The notes: generated from the sequence alone by a model not told the origin. Shown: positions 35,309 through 44,979, counted from the stretch's first letter. The stretch: 64,000 nucleotides of DNA from Bryobacterales bacterium (GCA_003164035.1 PLRS01000055.1:33365-97364), one strand, 5' to 3'. Program-made: numbers and translations.

Positions 35309-36676
35309 ATGAAGCGAAAAACGCTCCGCCACGCGGATCCGATCGAGGGCCGGATGGAATTGGCGCTCAACCCAGGGGAGTTCATTCCCGATCGGGCGTG
35401 CTTCTCGTTTGTGGGCGGGCTGGAAGAGGTGGCCGATGAAACCGCGAAGCTCATCGGAACCGACCCGGCGCGCGCCGCCGCACTCTACGAAACTTTCCTC
35501 GCCGGCTGCTACGAAAAGGCCGAAGAGTTCCACGATTCGGGCGGATACTTGGGTCAGTTCGTAGCCGGCCTTATCCGCGGATGGATCAAAGCCAGGCAGG
35601 CATCGGGCGCAGACCCGGACGAGACGGCCGTGCGGCTGCTTGCGCGGATGGACAATGACCCCTGCGCACTTTGTTACGAAGTGGAAAAGGACGCAGCCAA
35701 GGCATTCAACAAGGCTGGGATGGCCGCATTTGAGAGGCGGATTCGAGCACGGTTCGAGGCTGCGTCCACGGCTGCGCCGACGCCGGGCAGGCCGCCAGGC
35801 CGGGAGATGGAGTATCTTCGGCGGCGCAGCAGCGAGATTCTGCGCACGCTTTACCTCGCCAGGAAGAACGTCGCGGCCTACGTCGACCTCACCACTCAGA
35901 CCGGGCTCACGGCGCAGGACTGCCATGCGCTTGCTACATTGTTGGCCGCACGCCGCAAGCCGGAGGAGGCGCTGGCGTGGGCCGAGCGTGGAATCGCACT
36001 CGACCCGGAGAACCCACATGGGTGGGTACGTGGCGGCTACGAGCTCACCAGACTTCATCGCGAGTTGTTGACCATGCTTGGCCGTGGCGACGAGGCAATC
36101 GAGGCCGCCTGGGCGGACTTTCGGAAAGAGCCGGGCAAGTACAGCTACGACGAACTCATGAAGTTCGTGCCCAGAACAGGGCGCGCCGCCTGGCACCAGA
36201 AGGCCATGGACGCAGCCAATGGCGGCGATCTCAGCTCTCTCATGGATTTGTTCATCGAAACCAAGGAGATGAAACGTCTGGCGGAATTGGTGCGTGGCGC
36301 CACGGACCAAGCCATCGAGCATTTGAGCCACACCGCCACCGAGCCGGCCGCGAAGAAGTTGGAGAAGGCCCACCCTGACCTCGCTGCCCGCCTCTGGCGC
36401 GCCCAGGCAATGCGCATACTGAGCGCGGCGAAAAGCAAATATTACAATGCGGCGCTCTCTAATCTCGAACGCGCCCGGCGCTGCTACGGGCGTGCGGGCC
36501 TGGCAACCGAATGGGCCGATACCGTTTGCCGGATTCGCGTCGGCCACCGCCGTAAAGCCGGCTTCATGTCCGCGTTTGAGGCACTGGCCGCGGGCCGCGG
36601 CCGGGCCAGCCAGCCTTCGTTTTTAGAGCGCGCCAAGACACGCTGGGGCGTGCCGGACGGGCGAGGCGATGAATGA
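35309..36676 (+). CDS. DUF6880-like helical repeat protein
   Basis: 455 residues, all-helical, soluble. The pattern AAALYETFLAGCYEKAEEFH followed by DSGGYLGQFVAGLIRGWIKA, and later TLYLARKNVAAYVDLTTQTG, GLTAQDCHALATLLAARRKP and EEALAWAERGIALDPENPHG, resembles the SWIM-associated DUF6880 family, which has TPR-like helices. Function is unknown; no catalytic or metal motif is visible. The ATG at 35309 follows a GGAGCGGTGG stretch, and no better start lies upstream. Confidence 0.6.
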   Translation: MKRKTLRHADPIEGRMELALNPGEFIPDRACFSFVGGLEEVADETAKLIGTDPARAAALYETFLAGCYEKAEEFHDSGGYLGQFVAGLIRGWIKARQASGADPDETAVRLLARMDNDPCALCYEVEKDAAKAFNKAGMAAFERRIRARFEAASTAAPTPGRPPGREMEYLRRRSSEILRTLYLARKNVAAYVDLTTQTGLTAQDCHALATLLAARRKPEEALAWAERGIALDPENPHGWVRGGYELTRLHRELLTMLGRGDEAIEAAWADFRKEPGKYSYDELMKFVPRTGRAAWHQKAMDAANGGDLSSLMDLFIETKEMKRLAELVRGATDQAIEHLSHTATEPAAKKLEKAHPDLAARLWRAQAMRILSAAKSKYYNAALSNLERARRCYGRAGLATEWADTVCRIRVGHRRKAGFMSAFEALAAGRGRASQPSFLERAKTRWGVPDGRGDE

Positions 36677-36785
36677 AGAAGGAAAATCAGGCTAAGACAC
36701 TGCAATCTGGCTGCGCGGAACGGCGAACCGGTATGACCGATAACGGTTCAGACTCTCTCCCATTCGAGCTTCCGAGCGGGAGAAG

Positions 36786-38831
36786 GTGAGGGAAACTCGC
36801 AAGCCGCGGCGATTGCGCCGGTCCTCGCAGCCGGTCGCGCGGGAGGACCCTTCCGTCCAGGCGGCGCATCCCGCCTGGCGCCGGCACGGGTGGCGCATGC
36901 TGGCACTCTGGGCCTTGGTCCTGGCGGCATATTCCAATTCCTTCCAGGCCGGCCTGGTTTTCGACAATTCCCCATTGATTTTGCAGGATGCTCGTATTAA
37001 GGCGGTCACGCCGCAAAACCTCCGGCTCATTCTGACCGAAGACTATTGGCACAACAGCACCGCCTCGGGCCTGTACCGGCCGCTCACCACCTTCTCCTAC
37101 CTGCTGAATTACGCCGTGTTCGGCAATGGAACGGATTCGGTTGGCTATCATTGGGTGAATATTGCCCTGCACGGGATGAATGTATCGCTTGTGTACCTGC
37201 TGGGCATCCTGGTGTTGGGGGCGCCGGGCCCGGCTTTTGCGGTGGCGGCGCTTTGGGGAGTGCATCCGCTGCTCACCGAATCGGTCACCAACATTGTGGG
37301 CCGCGCCGACCTGCTGGCAGCCTTCGCTGTGCTGGCAGGCTTGCACTGTTACGTGATGAGCGCCTATGCCGCCGGGCGGCGCAAATTGTTCTGGGTGGCG
37401 GCCATGCTGGTGGCCCAGGCGGTCGGGATCTTTTCCAAGGAGAGTGCCGCCGTCCTGCCCGGTATCATGCTCCTATACGACCTGACGTGGCGCGGGCGCA
37501 CGGCGTGGCGGGGGCGCGCGGCGGCTTACTCGGCGCTGGTGCCACCATTGGCCGCGTTCCTCTATTTGCGCGGTACGTTGCAGACGCATATTGCGGTTCG
37601 CTTTCTCGAAAATCCCCTTTGGAGCGCCGATTTCTGGACGGCGCGGCTCACGGCTTTCAAAGTGATCGGCAAGTATCTGTGGCTGTTTGTCTGGCCGGCT
37701 CGCCTGTCGGCGGATTATTCCTATAATGCCGTGCCTCTGTTTGGCTGGCATCCGGCACAGTGGGAGGACGCAAAGGCGCTGCTCGCGCTGGCACTTTGCC
37801 TGGGAGCCGCCTTGCTGGCTGTCCGCTGGTACCGCACCCGGAAGCCGCTGTTCTTCTTTCTGGGTTTCTTCTTCGTGGCTCTCGCCCCCACTTCCAATCT
37901 GGCGATTCTCATCGGGAGCATCATGGCCGAGCGGTTCGTCTATCTACCTTCGATCGGCTTGGCCGGGTGCGTGGTTGCGGCCATCCGCGCGCTTGGCCGG
38001 CCAATCTCGCGCGGGCGGCAATTCGCCGTGCGAGCGGCGTGGATTGCGCCCGGGCTACTGTGCGCCGCCGGTGCCGCGCGGACCTACGCCCGGAACTTCG
38101 ACTGGCTCGAGGAGCGCAGTCTCTGGACCAGCGCCGTGGACGTTTGTCCGGAAAACGCTAAGGCGCACAATAACCTGGGAAACGCCTTGGAGCAAGTGCC
38201 CGGCCGGCTGCCGGAAGCCATGGTCGAGTATCAAGCGGCGTTGCGGATCGATCCCGATTACGCCGAGGCGCACAACAACCTGGGACTGGCGATGGTGAAT
38301 TCCGGCGGGCCTTTGCCGGAGGCGGTTGCCGAGTTCGAACGAGCGCTGCGGATCAATCCCGATTTTGCCGAGGCGCACAACAACCTGGGAACCGCCTTGT
38401 CGCAGATGCCCGGCCGGCTGCCGGACGCCGCTGCCCAGTATGAAGCGGCATTGCGCGCCTATCCCGATCACGCCCAGGCGCACTACAACCTGGGCACCGT
38501 CTTGTCGCAGATGCCCGGCCGGCTGCCGGATGCCATTGCCCAGTATGAAGCGGCATTGCGCATCTATCCCGATTACGCCCAGGCGCACGCCAACCTGGGA
38601 CTCGCGCTGGCGAATTCCGGCGGGCCTTTGCCGGAGGCGATTGCCGAGTATGAAGCGGCGCTGCGGATCGATCCCGGCCTTGCCGAGGCGCACTACAACC
38701 TGGGAAACGCCCTGTCGCAAATGCCCGGCCGGCTGCCGGACGCGATCGCTCAGTATGAAGCGGCGCTGCGAATCAGGCCCGATCCGCAGCTACGGGAAAT
38801 GGTAGACCGATTGCGAGAGGGCCGAAAATGA
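36786..38831 (+). CDS. TMTC-like membrane protein with C-terminal TPRs
   Basis: 681 residues. About ten membrane helices occupy residues 38-440. The first loop NSFQAGLVFDNSPLILQDAR carries the D-N pair typical of TMTC/GT-C proteins, and HWVNIALHGMNVSLVYLLG and GVHPLLTESVTNIVGRADLL are family hallmarks. The last 230 residues are six TPR units. Eukaryotic TMTCs are O-mannosyltransferases; bacterial members are proposed glycosyltransferases or assembly proteins. The TPRs have 35 residues instead of 34 because of an extra residue in the PGRLPDA/GGPLPEA loop. Start: GTG at 36786, very close to a GGGAGAAG; an ATG at 36897 is possible. Confidence 0.75.
   Translation: MRETRKPRRLRRSSQPVAREDPSVQAAHPAWRRHGWRMLALWALVLAAYSNSFQAGLVFDNSPLILQDARIKAVTPQNLRLILTEDYWHNSTASGLYRPLTTFSYLLNYAVFGNGTDSVGYHWVNIALHGMNVSLVYLLGILVLGAPGPAFAVAALWGVHPLLTESVTNIVGRADLLAAFAVLAGLHCYVMSAYAAGRRKLFWVAAMLVAQAVGIFSKESAAVLPGIMLLYDLTWRGRTAWRGRAAAYSALVPPLAAFLYLRGTLQTHIAVRFLENPLWSADFWTARLTAFKVIGKYLWLFVWPARLSADYSYNAVPLFGWHPAQWEDAKALLALALCLGAALLAVRWYRTRKPLFFFLGFFFVALAPTSNLAILIGSIMAERFVYLPSIGLAGCVVAAIRALGRPISRGRQFAVRAAWIAPGLLCAAGAARTYARNFDWLEERSLWTSAVDVCPENAKAHNNLGNALEQVPGRLPEAMVEYQAALRIDPDYAEAHNNLGLAMVNSGGPLPEAVAEFERALRINPDFAEAHNNLGTALSQMPGRLPDAAAQYEAALRAYPDHAQAHYNLGTVLSQMPGRLPDAIAQYEAALRIYPDYAQAHANLGLALANSGGPLPEAIAEYEAALRIDPGLAEAHYNLGNALSQMPGRLPDAIAQYEAALRIRPDPQLREMVDRLREGRK
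38165..38790 (+). repeat. 105-bp tandem repeat encoding TPRs
   Basis: Six units of 105 bases inside the TMTC-like gene. Two versions exist: type A with ATGCCCGGCCGGCTGCCGGA and type B with TCCGGCGGGCCTTTGCCGGA at the same place; the order is A-B-A-A-B-A. Several units are nearly identical at DNA level (for example around 38500 and 38725). This points to recent duplication or gene conversion and makes the unit number likely to vary between strains. Confidence 0.85.
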
Positions 38832-38954
38832 GTGCGGCCGAGCTGGAAACGCGTTCGCACGTGGCGGCTCGGAGGATCTTGCCCGTAAATTACTGGTTGG
38901 CGTATTTGGCCGCAGCGGCGTTGAGACCTCGGTTGGTGGGATTTAGGCCGAGAT

Positions 38955-38999
38955 GGTTGCGGCTCGGTATGGAGCCTCATTCCGAGCCGCGACCGCGAG
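38955..38999. repeat. long-hairpin repeat, partial copy 2
   Basis: Inner part of the dispersed hairpin family: GGTTGCGGCTCGG (38955-38967) and CCGAGCCGCGACCGCGAG (38982-38999), with a 14-base loop. The outer arms (GGCAACCGCTCCC) are missing. It lies in the 427-base gene-free stretch 38832-39258 together with the palindromes below. Confidence 0.7.
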
Positions 39000-39020
39000 A
39001 AGCTGTGAAAAAAACAGAAA

Positions 39021-39100
39021 TCGCAGGCGGAACCGCCTGCGCCACCAAAACAAGTGCATCGTTTTCAATGGTGGGGCAGGCGGTTCCGCCTGCCCAGTGC
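39021..39100. repeat. paired GCAGGCGG palindromes
   Basis: Two perfect palindromes: GCAGGCGGAACCGCCTGC at 39023-39040 and its longer relative GGCAGGCGGTTCCGCCTGCC centred at 39084-39085. Flanks CCACCAAAAC and GTTTTCAATGGTGG also pair, so the whole forms one larger stem of about 25 base pairs around a short AT-rich loop. This is a REP-like unit of a type I recall as frequent in Acidobacteria. Confidence 0.75.
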
Positions 39101-39148
39101 CCTCCGGCGAGTTTTTTTCACGGATTCCGAGGGAGCGGTGCTTTTGGA

Positions 39149-39168
39149 AATACGTTAGCGTATTTCTG
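39149..39168. repeat. 8-base-arm hairpin
   Basis: GAAATACG-TTAG-CGTATTTC, perfect arms with a 4-base loop. A related half, CTAGCGTATTTCC, borders the hairpin copy at 44980, so it may be part of the same repeat landscape. Confidence 0.6.
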
Positions 39169-39219
39169 AAATGACCGACTAAGCGTGTCCCACCCTTCCT
39201 GTGGACACGCCACACAACT

Positions 39220-39234
39220 CATGATATAGTCATG
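39220..39234 (+). promoter_or_regulatory. candidate PadR operator
   Basis: CATGATATAGTCATG, a palindrome with 5-base arms, lies 24 bases before the PadR start and overlaps a plausible -10 (GATATAGT). PadR repressors of permease loci usually bind an ATG(T/A)-N-(A/T)CAT palindrome in their own promoter. The assignment is by pattern and position only. Confidence 0.45.
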
Positions 39235-39258
39235 TGGTACGACCACAGGAGGGTCCGC

Positions 39259-39606
39259 ATGAGCTCGAAGCTCGACCTGCTGCAGGGCACGCTCGACCTG
39301 CTAGTACTTCGCACCCTCGATTCCATGGGCTCGCTGCACGGCTACGGCATCGCGCGGCGCATCGAGCAGCTTTCCGGCGACGAGGTGCTGCTCAACCAGG
39401 GCACCATCTACGCCGCGCTGGTGCGGTTGCAGCAGCGCGGCTGGATCGCGGCCGAATGGGGCGCATCCGACAATAACCGCAAGGCCAAGTACTACTCGAT
39501 TACCCGCTCCGGCCGCAAGCGGCTGGTGGAGGAGACTTCCTACTGGCAGCGCCTTTCGGCCATGATCGGCCGGGTGCTGGCGCCGGAGGAAGGAGGCAAG
39601 AAATGA
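39259..39606 (+). CDS. PadR-family transcriptional repressor
   Basis: 115 residues. Typical PadR winged helix: KLDLLQGTLDLLVLRTLDSM, GSLHGYGIARRIEQLSGDEV, LLNQGTIYAALVRLQQRGWI and KYYSITRSGRKRL. The ATG at 39259 has a strong AGGAGGG six bases upstream. It overlaps the following ADOP-type permease gene as ATGA. This PadR-permease pairing is a hallmark of Acidobacteria, where the repressor is thought to control its permease in response to toxic compounds. Since the permease is broken here, the regulator may be left without a target. Confidence 0.93.
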   Translation: MSSKLDLLQGTLDLLVLRTLDSMGSLHGYGIARRIEQLSGDEVLLNQGTIYAALVRLQQRGWIAAEWGASDNNRKAKYYSITRSGRKRLVEETSYWQRLSAMIGRVLAPEEGGKK

Positions 39607-42013
39607 CCCCTCGCGAGCTGTGGGAACGGCTCACCGGCCTGCGCCGCAACCGCGACCTGGACCGCGAGATGGAAGAGGAAATCGCCAGCCACCTGGAATT
39701 GGCCCAGGCGGACAACCTCCGCGCCGGCGTCACCCCGGAAGAGGCCCGCCGGCTCGCCGCTGTCCGCTTCGGCAGCATCACTTCGGCTAAGGAAGGCGTC
39801 TGGGACCAGCGCGGATTGCCGGCCGTCAGCTCGTTCGTGTCCGACCTCCGCTACGCCGCGCGCGGTATGCGCAAGAGCCCCGGCTTCACCCTGGTGAGCG
39901 TGCTCACCGTCGCCATGGGCATCGGCCTGTGCAGCGCGGTGTTCAATGCCCTCGGCTATTTTTTCCTGCGCCCGGTGCCCGGCGTGCCCGAACCCGCACG
40001 GCTGGCTAGCCTCCAGGCGCCGGTCACCTATCCGGAATTCGAAAAGTACCGGGATCGTAACTCCGGCGCGTTCGCTGCCGCCGCTTACATCGGGCCGGTG
40101 CCGTTTGGGATTGCGATGGAACAGGCTGACCGCGCCAACGGGGAACGGGTTTACGGCCAGCTCGTCTCGTCCGAGTATTTCGCCACTCTCGGCGTGAAAC
40201 CGCTGGTGGGCCGGTTCTTCGACTCTTCCCTCGATCCGCCCGGCGCCGCACCGTCGGCGGTGGTGAGCGAACGTTTCTGGCGCACTCATCTCGGAGCGGA
40301 CCCGCATGTGGCCGGCAAAACGCTGCGGGTGCACGGGCGCCGCGCCACCATCGTGGGCGTCGGTCCCGAGCATTTCTTCGGCCTCTTCCCTTCGCCCAAT
40401 GCGTCCGACATTTTCGTGCCGGTCACTGCCGACTCCGCGGTTGCGCCGGAACTGGGCGACGACCTCCTCCATCGCACCGCCAACCCCGCCGTGATGATTC
40501 TGCTGCGCCTCGCGCCCGGGGTAAGTGTGGCCCGCGCCGAAGCCCAACTCGACGCCCAAACCCGGCAATGGCGCAGCCCCTCCGAACGTGACAAGAAGAC
40601 CCGGCTGGTGCGCCTCATCAATGCCGGCGGCTTGTTTCCCATTCCCCCCGAGGCGCTCGCCCTGATCGTGATCTTCGATGGGTTCCTGGCCACGCTGATT
40701 GTTTCCGTTCCAGCCTGGCCGGCAGCGGTTTCGGACTCATGCCCGCTCTCGCCGTCACTCGCCCCGATCTCACCGCCGCGTTGAAAACCAGTACCGCCAT
40801 CGCCCTCGGCCGCCACCGGCTCTTTGGCCTGCGCAACCTGTTCGTGGTTTACCAGGTGGCGGCGGCAACCGCGCTGGTTCTGATCATGGTGTTCGTCCTG
40901 GTGGGGATGCGGTTGGGCATGGCCCGCAATCCGGAAATCGATCTGGCGCCGCTCGATGTGTTCTCGATCGATCCGGCGCGCGACGGTTTGACGCCCGAAC
41001 AATCGGCGGCCATGTTCGCCAGCCTCCCCGAACGGCTCGGCGCGGACCGCGTTGCCTTGAGCGTTCAGCCCCTGTTCACCGAATTCGTCCCTGGAACCTC
41101 CATCGCCGTGCCGTCCGCCGGAGCGGCATCGCCAGAGGCTGTTCACCCGGTGGTGCTGGAGAGCGTAGGTCCGGGGTTTTTCGCCACCTTGGGCGCGCCG
41201 GTCCTCGCCGGCTCGGAATTCAGCGATCGCGACTTGCGACTCGATCCGGCTCCCGGCGCTCTCCTGCCCGCCATCCTCAATCGGACCGCGGCACGGGAAC
41301 TGTTCGGCACCGGCAACCCACTGGGCCGGCGGATTCGCCAGGGCTCGAACCTCTTTCAGGTCGCCGGCGTGGTGCGCTACGACATGCCGGCCTACTTCAG
41401 GGGCCAAGCGGTGGCTACCGTATTTCAGCCCATGACGATGAAGGACCTCCGCCATGGGCCGGCGCGAGGCACAATGGTGATCGTGCGGGCGCGCAAGCTG
41501 GACGCGGCCCGGTTGCGGCAGGCGTTCGCGGCCATCGACCCTCGTCTCACCCTGTTCGATTTCAAGACCATGCGCCAATACCTGGCCGAGTCGGACACCG
41601 GCGCCCACTTTGCCGCGGCTGTGTATTTGGTTATAGGCGTGTTCGGATTGATTCTGGCGTGCCTTGGCTTGGCCGGCGTAACGGCGCAGGGGGTGGAGCG
41701 GCGGCGTAAGGAAATCGGCATCCGCATGGCCCTGGGCGCGCGGCGGGAACAATTGCTGCGCCTCATCCTGCGGGAAGGGGTGGTGATGGTGTCGATTGGC
41801 GGTCTGCTTGGCTGGGCGGCGGCGTACGGGCTCGCCCGCGCTCTGGCCGCAATCAATGGGCAGATAGCCGATCTGATTCGCTGGGGTACGGCCAGCCCGG
41901 CCCTTAGCCTTGGCGTTCCGGCCGTGCTGGTAACCGTCGCCGCCATCGCTTGCTATCTGCCCGCGCGCCGCACCAGCAGCATCGACCCGCTGCTGGCATT
42001 ACGAGAGGAGTAG
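39603..42013 (+). pseudogene. decayed ADOP-type FtsX permease (internal deletion and frameshift)
   Basis: The N-terminal part (LDREMEEEIASHLELAQADN and VTPEEARRLAAVRFGS, the extra cytoplasmic domain of PadR-linked ADOPs) runs through TM1 and the first MacB_PCD domain to FDGFLATLIVSV at about 40704. There the frame is lost. The next frame resumes at about 40711 with SLAGSGFGLMPALAVTRPDL and continues normally to the second FtsX domain (RRRKEIGIRMALGARREQLL) and the last helices. Compared with the intact permease at 53182, about 90 residues with two membrane helices (CANVANLL to VLA) are missing. The deletion length is not a multiple of three. The product should be non-functional, although the 3' half (ATG 40739) could still be translated. 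Confidence 0.85.
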
Positions 42014-42027
42014 ATCTGGATGGCGCC

Positions 42028-42099
42028 GGCAACCGCTTCCTTACGGTCGCGGCTCGGTTACACACGTTTCCGAGCCGCGACCGTGAGGGAGCGGTTGCC
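42028..42099. repeat. long-hairpin repeat, copy 3
   Basis: The cleanest copy: 30-base arms 42028-42057 and 42070-42099 (28 of 30 pairs) around a 12-base loop. Arm starts GGCAACCGCTTCCTTACGGT. It separates the broken permease gene from the ABC ATPase gene, whose Shine-Dalgarno GAGGAGG starts about 20 bases further on. Confidence 0.9.
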
Positions 42100-42131
42100 A
42101 CGAGAAAACGATTGTCGCAAGAGGAGGTCCC

Positions 42132-42896
42132 ATGCTGGAACTTCGCAACGTGTCCAAACACTTCCCCGGCGTCGCGGCCGTGGATAACGTCAGCTTCACG
42201 GCGCGCGCCGGTGAAATCACCGGCTATCTCGGGCCGAACGGCTCGGGCAAGTCCACCACCATGAAGATGATCACCGGGCTGATGGAGCCCTCTTCGGGCA
42301 AGATCCTGTTCGACGGCCAGCCCATCGGGCGCGACCTGCTGGGCTTCAAGCGGCGCATGGGCTACGTACCCGAAGAGCCGCACCTGTATCCGCACCTCAC
42401 CGGCCTCGAATACCTCGTCATGGTGGGCCAACTGCGCGGCCTCTCGACCAAACCGGCTGCCGAATGCATCGACGGCATGCTCCGCCTGTTTTCGCTCCAC
42501 AGCGACCGGCACGTGCCTATATCGTCCTATTCCAAAGGCATGCGGCAGAAGATTCTGCTTTCGGCCGCGCTGCTGCACAATCCCGACCTGATCCTGCTGG
42601 ACGAGCCTTTTTCCGGGCTCGACGTCGGCACCGGCCTGGTCTTGCGCAGCCTGATTCAGGAGTTGGCCTCGCGCGGCAAAGTGGTGCTGTTCAGCTCGCA
42701 TGAGCTTGAAACCGTGGAGCGGGTTTCGTCGCGCGTGGTGATCCTGCATCGCGGCAAAGTGGTCGCTGACGATTCCATCGAGAACCTGCGCAACCTGATG
42801 GCGGTGCCCACTCTCGAAGGCATCTTCTCACAGCTTGCCGTGGAGCAGGATACCGCGGCCATCACCCGTGAGATTGCGGACCTGATCCGGGCCTGA
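42132..42896 (+). CDS. ABC transporter ATP-binding protein
   Basis: 254 residues. Walker A GPNGSGKST (about residues 35-43), signature YSKGMRQKI in place of LSGGQ, Walker B LILLDEPFSGLD and switch His in LFSSHELETVERV. The YSKGM signature is common in ABC-2 exporters of the CcmA/NatA kind. It is followed after 9 bases by a polytopic membrane protein, its likely permease. Start and Shine-Dalgarno (GAGGAGG) are clear. The exported substrate is unknown. Confidence 0.92.
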   Translation: MLELRNVSKHFPGVAAVDNVSFTARAGEITGYLGPNGSGKSTTMKMITGLMEPSSGKILFDGQPIGRDLLGFKRRMGYVPEEPHLYPHLTGLEYLVMVGQLRGLSTKPAAECIDGMLRLFSLHSDRHVPISSYSKGMRQKILLSAALLHNPDLILLDEPFSGLDVGTGLVLRSLIQELASRGKVVLFSSHELETVERVSSRVVILHRGKVVADDSIENLRNLMAVPTLEGIFSQLAVEQDTAAITREIADLIRA

Positions 42897-42905
42897 GGTG
42901 CGCAC

Positions 42906-44606
42906 ATGAAGAAGCCAGACCTTCCCTTCCGCGTTCTCTATCGCGAGTTCCTCTTCCGCATGGTGGATCTGGAACTGCTGTCGGCCCATGGCGACGTTTC
43001 GAAGCTGCTGGGACAATTCGCCGGGCTGCTGCTTTTTATCAGCCTCAATCTTGCGTTTGGCGGTTTGATGTTCGGCACAATACCCGGACCGCCGGCTATC
43101 TGGAAGGCGGAACACATGCTCATCGCCCTCACCATGCTGACGGTGGGGATCTTCGTCGTGCTGAGCTGGGATTCCACTTTTCCGGATCGGCGCGACGTGC
43201 TCGTGCTGGCCCCGCTGCCGCTTCGCGCGAGCACGATTTTCCTGGCCAAAATAGCCGCGCTGGCGGCGTCGCTGGGCCTCACCGTGGCGTCGCTGAACGC
43301 ATTGAGCGGCTTTGTCTGGCCGTTTTATTTCACCGCGCCGGATTCCGGTTTCCTGGGCCTGATTCGGGCGCTGGCGGCCTACTGGGTCATCATGTTCGCG
43401 GCGGGCGCATTCGTGCTCTGCTCCGTCTTGACGCTGCAAGGGCTGGCGGCGCAATTGCCGCGCCGGTGGTTTCTGCGCCTTTCGGCGCTGCTGCAGATGG
43501 CCGCGTTCTGCCTGTTCCTGAGCGTATTCCTGTTTCAGCCCGCCCTTTCGAGCCCGGCCGCTTTTGCCGCGCCGGGCAACCAGCATGCGCTCGCCTGCCT
43601 GCCGACCTACTGGTTCCTGGCGCTGTTCCAGGCATGGAACGGGTCCGCACCGGCAGCCACTCAGGCTGTGGTCGCCGCTCTGGCGTGGCGGGCGCTGGGT
43701 GGCCTTGCCATCGCCATGGCCGGAACCGGCACGGCATTTTGGTTGTCGTACCGCCGCACCCTGCGCATGATCGTGGAAGAACCGGATATCGTGCCTGGCG
43801 CGCACGGTTTCCATTGGACGCCGCGCTTTGGCAATCTGCTCCACACCGCCGTGGTCCTGTTCAGCATCCGCTCCTTATTCCGCAGCCGCCAGCACCGCAT
43901 GATTCTGGCTTTCTACCTGGGCCTCGGCTTGACCCTGATCGTCGGCCCCTTAAAAGGAATGCTGGAGGACCCGCACCTGGCGGCCATGCCGCCCAACCTG
44001 GTTACTCCGCTGCTGTTGATTGCCAGCGTCATGATGATGGTTTTCTGTCTGCTGGGAGTGCGGATAGTATTCGCCATGCCGCTGGCGCTTCGCTCCAATT
44101 GGATTTTCCGCGTTACGGCGATTCGCGGCCCGGCGGATTGCCTGGCAGCCACCCGCCGCTCGCTGCTGGTGCTGGCCGTAGCTCCGGTCTGGCTGGCGTC
44201 GGCGGCGGTGTGTCTCTATGTGCTGCCGCGACGCGAGGCGATCGAACACTTGCTGCTGCTCGGGCTCTGGGGCGTGTTCCTGGCCGAGCTTGGCCTGCAA
44301 GGCTTTCATAAGATTCCTTTCACCTGTTCCTATCTGCCGGGTAAGTCGAAGATTCACCTGGTAATCCTGGCAGCGGTCGGCGGGCTGTGGGCCGTCTTGC
44401 TCGGCGTGGAGTACGAACTGCGCTCCCAGTCCGACCCTGGCATGTACGCCGTGATGCTGGCGGCGCTGGCGATTGCCGCCGCGGCCGCCCGATGGCGCGC
44501 CATTTGGCTGGCAAAGGCGGAGGAATCCATCCTGTTCTTCGAAGAAGAGGAAGCACCCACTGTCCTCGCCTTGGGAATCCTCAAAGATGGCGTGGTGCCG
44601 GGTTAG
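42906..44606 (+). CDS. polytopic ABC-2-like permease
   Basis: 566 residues with about 12 to 14 hydrophobic segments, for example LGQFAGLLLFISLNLAFGGL, AEHMLIALTMLTVGIFVVLS and LVTPLLLIASVMMMVFCLLG. A motif SWDSTFPDRRDVLVLAPLPL after the second helix pair is seen in large ABC-2-type permeases of Acidobacteria. No enzymatic motif is present. It is most likely the membrane partner of the ATPase 9 bases upstream. I cannot name a family beyond this. Confidence 0.7.
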   Translation: MKKPDLPFRVLYREFLFRMVDLELLSAHGDVSKLLGQFAGLLLFISLNLAFGGLMFGTIPGPPAIWKAEHMLIALTMLTVGIFVVLSWDSTFPDRRDVLVLAPLPLRASTIFLAKIAALAASLGLTVASLNALSGFVWPFYFTAPDSGFLGLIRALAAYWVIMFAAGAFVLCSVLTLQGLAAQLPRRWFLRLSALLQMAAFCLFLSVFLFQPALSSPAAFAAPGNQHALACLPTYWFLALFQAWNGSAPAATQAVVAALAWRALGGLAIAMAGTGTAFWLSYRRTLRMIVEEPDIVPGAHGFHWTPRFGNLLHTAVVLFSIRSLFRSRQHRMILAFYLGLGLTLIVGPLKGMLEDPHLAAMPPNLVTPLLLIASVMMMVFCLLGVRIVFAMPLALRSNWIFRVTAIRGPADCLAATRRSLLVLAVAPVWLASAAVCLYVLPRREAIEHLLLLGLWGVFLAELGLQGFHKIPFTCSYLPGKSKIHLVILAAVGGLWAVLLGVEYELRSQSDPGMYAVMLAALAIAAAAARWRAIWLAKAEESILFFEEEEAPTVLALGILKDGVVPG

Positions 44607-44837
44607 GCGGCTCGGCGCGGAGCATCCCCCCGGTTGCGGCGCCGTTTGATATAGAATTCTTAGTAAACCCACCCAAACGCCGCGGGGCATAGGTTTAGTT
44701 TAATTAGAAAATCGGAGTTCGGGTTCGGTGAATCTAATTCTTAATGCCATCCCGCGCGACTCATTGATTCCTTGAGATCTGCCGGCGCAGAGGCCCAAAT
44801 TGGCCAGCCCACCGTAATGCGGATTGAGGAATGTAAC

Positions 44838-44866
44838 TTGACAATTTGTCCGTTTAGAGGTAATTC
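44838..44866 (+). promoter_or_regulatory. candidate sigma70-type promoter
   Basis: TTGACA at 44838-44843, 17-base spacer, TAATTC at 44861-44866. It is in the AT-richer half of a 586-base gene-free region (44607-45192) and could drive the histidine kinase, about 325 bases downstream. Another AT-rich TTGATATAGAATTCTTAG lies at 44647. Pattern-based only. Confidence 0.35.
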
Positions 44867-44979
44867 TTAGTTACATTCAGAGAAGCGCATTCAATTAGTT
44901 CAGAAAAGAAAAAGGCGGATCCCGTTGGCTTGCTTTAGCTAAGTTCACAACTCTTCATAAGTTCGCTAGCGTATTTCCG

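Noticed and set aside
38828..39169. 113-residue frame overlapping the TMTC-like stop
   Set aside because: It runs through three palindromic repeats, has no family pattern and its composition follows the repeats.
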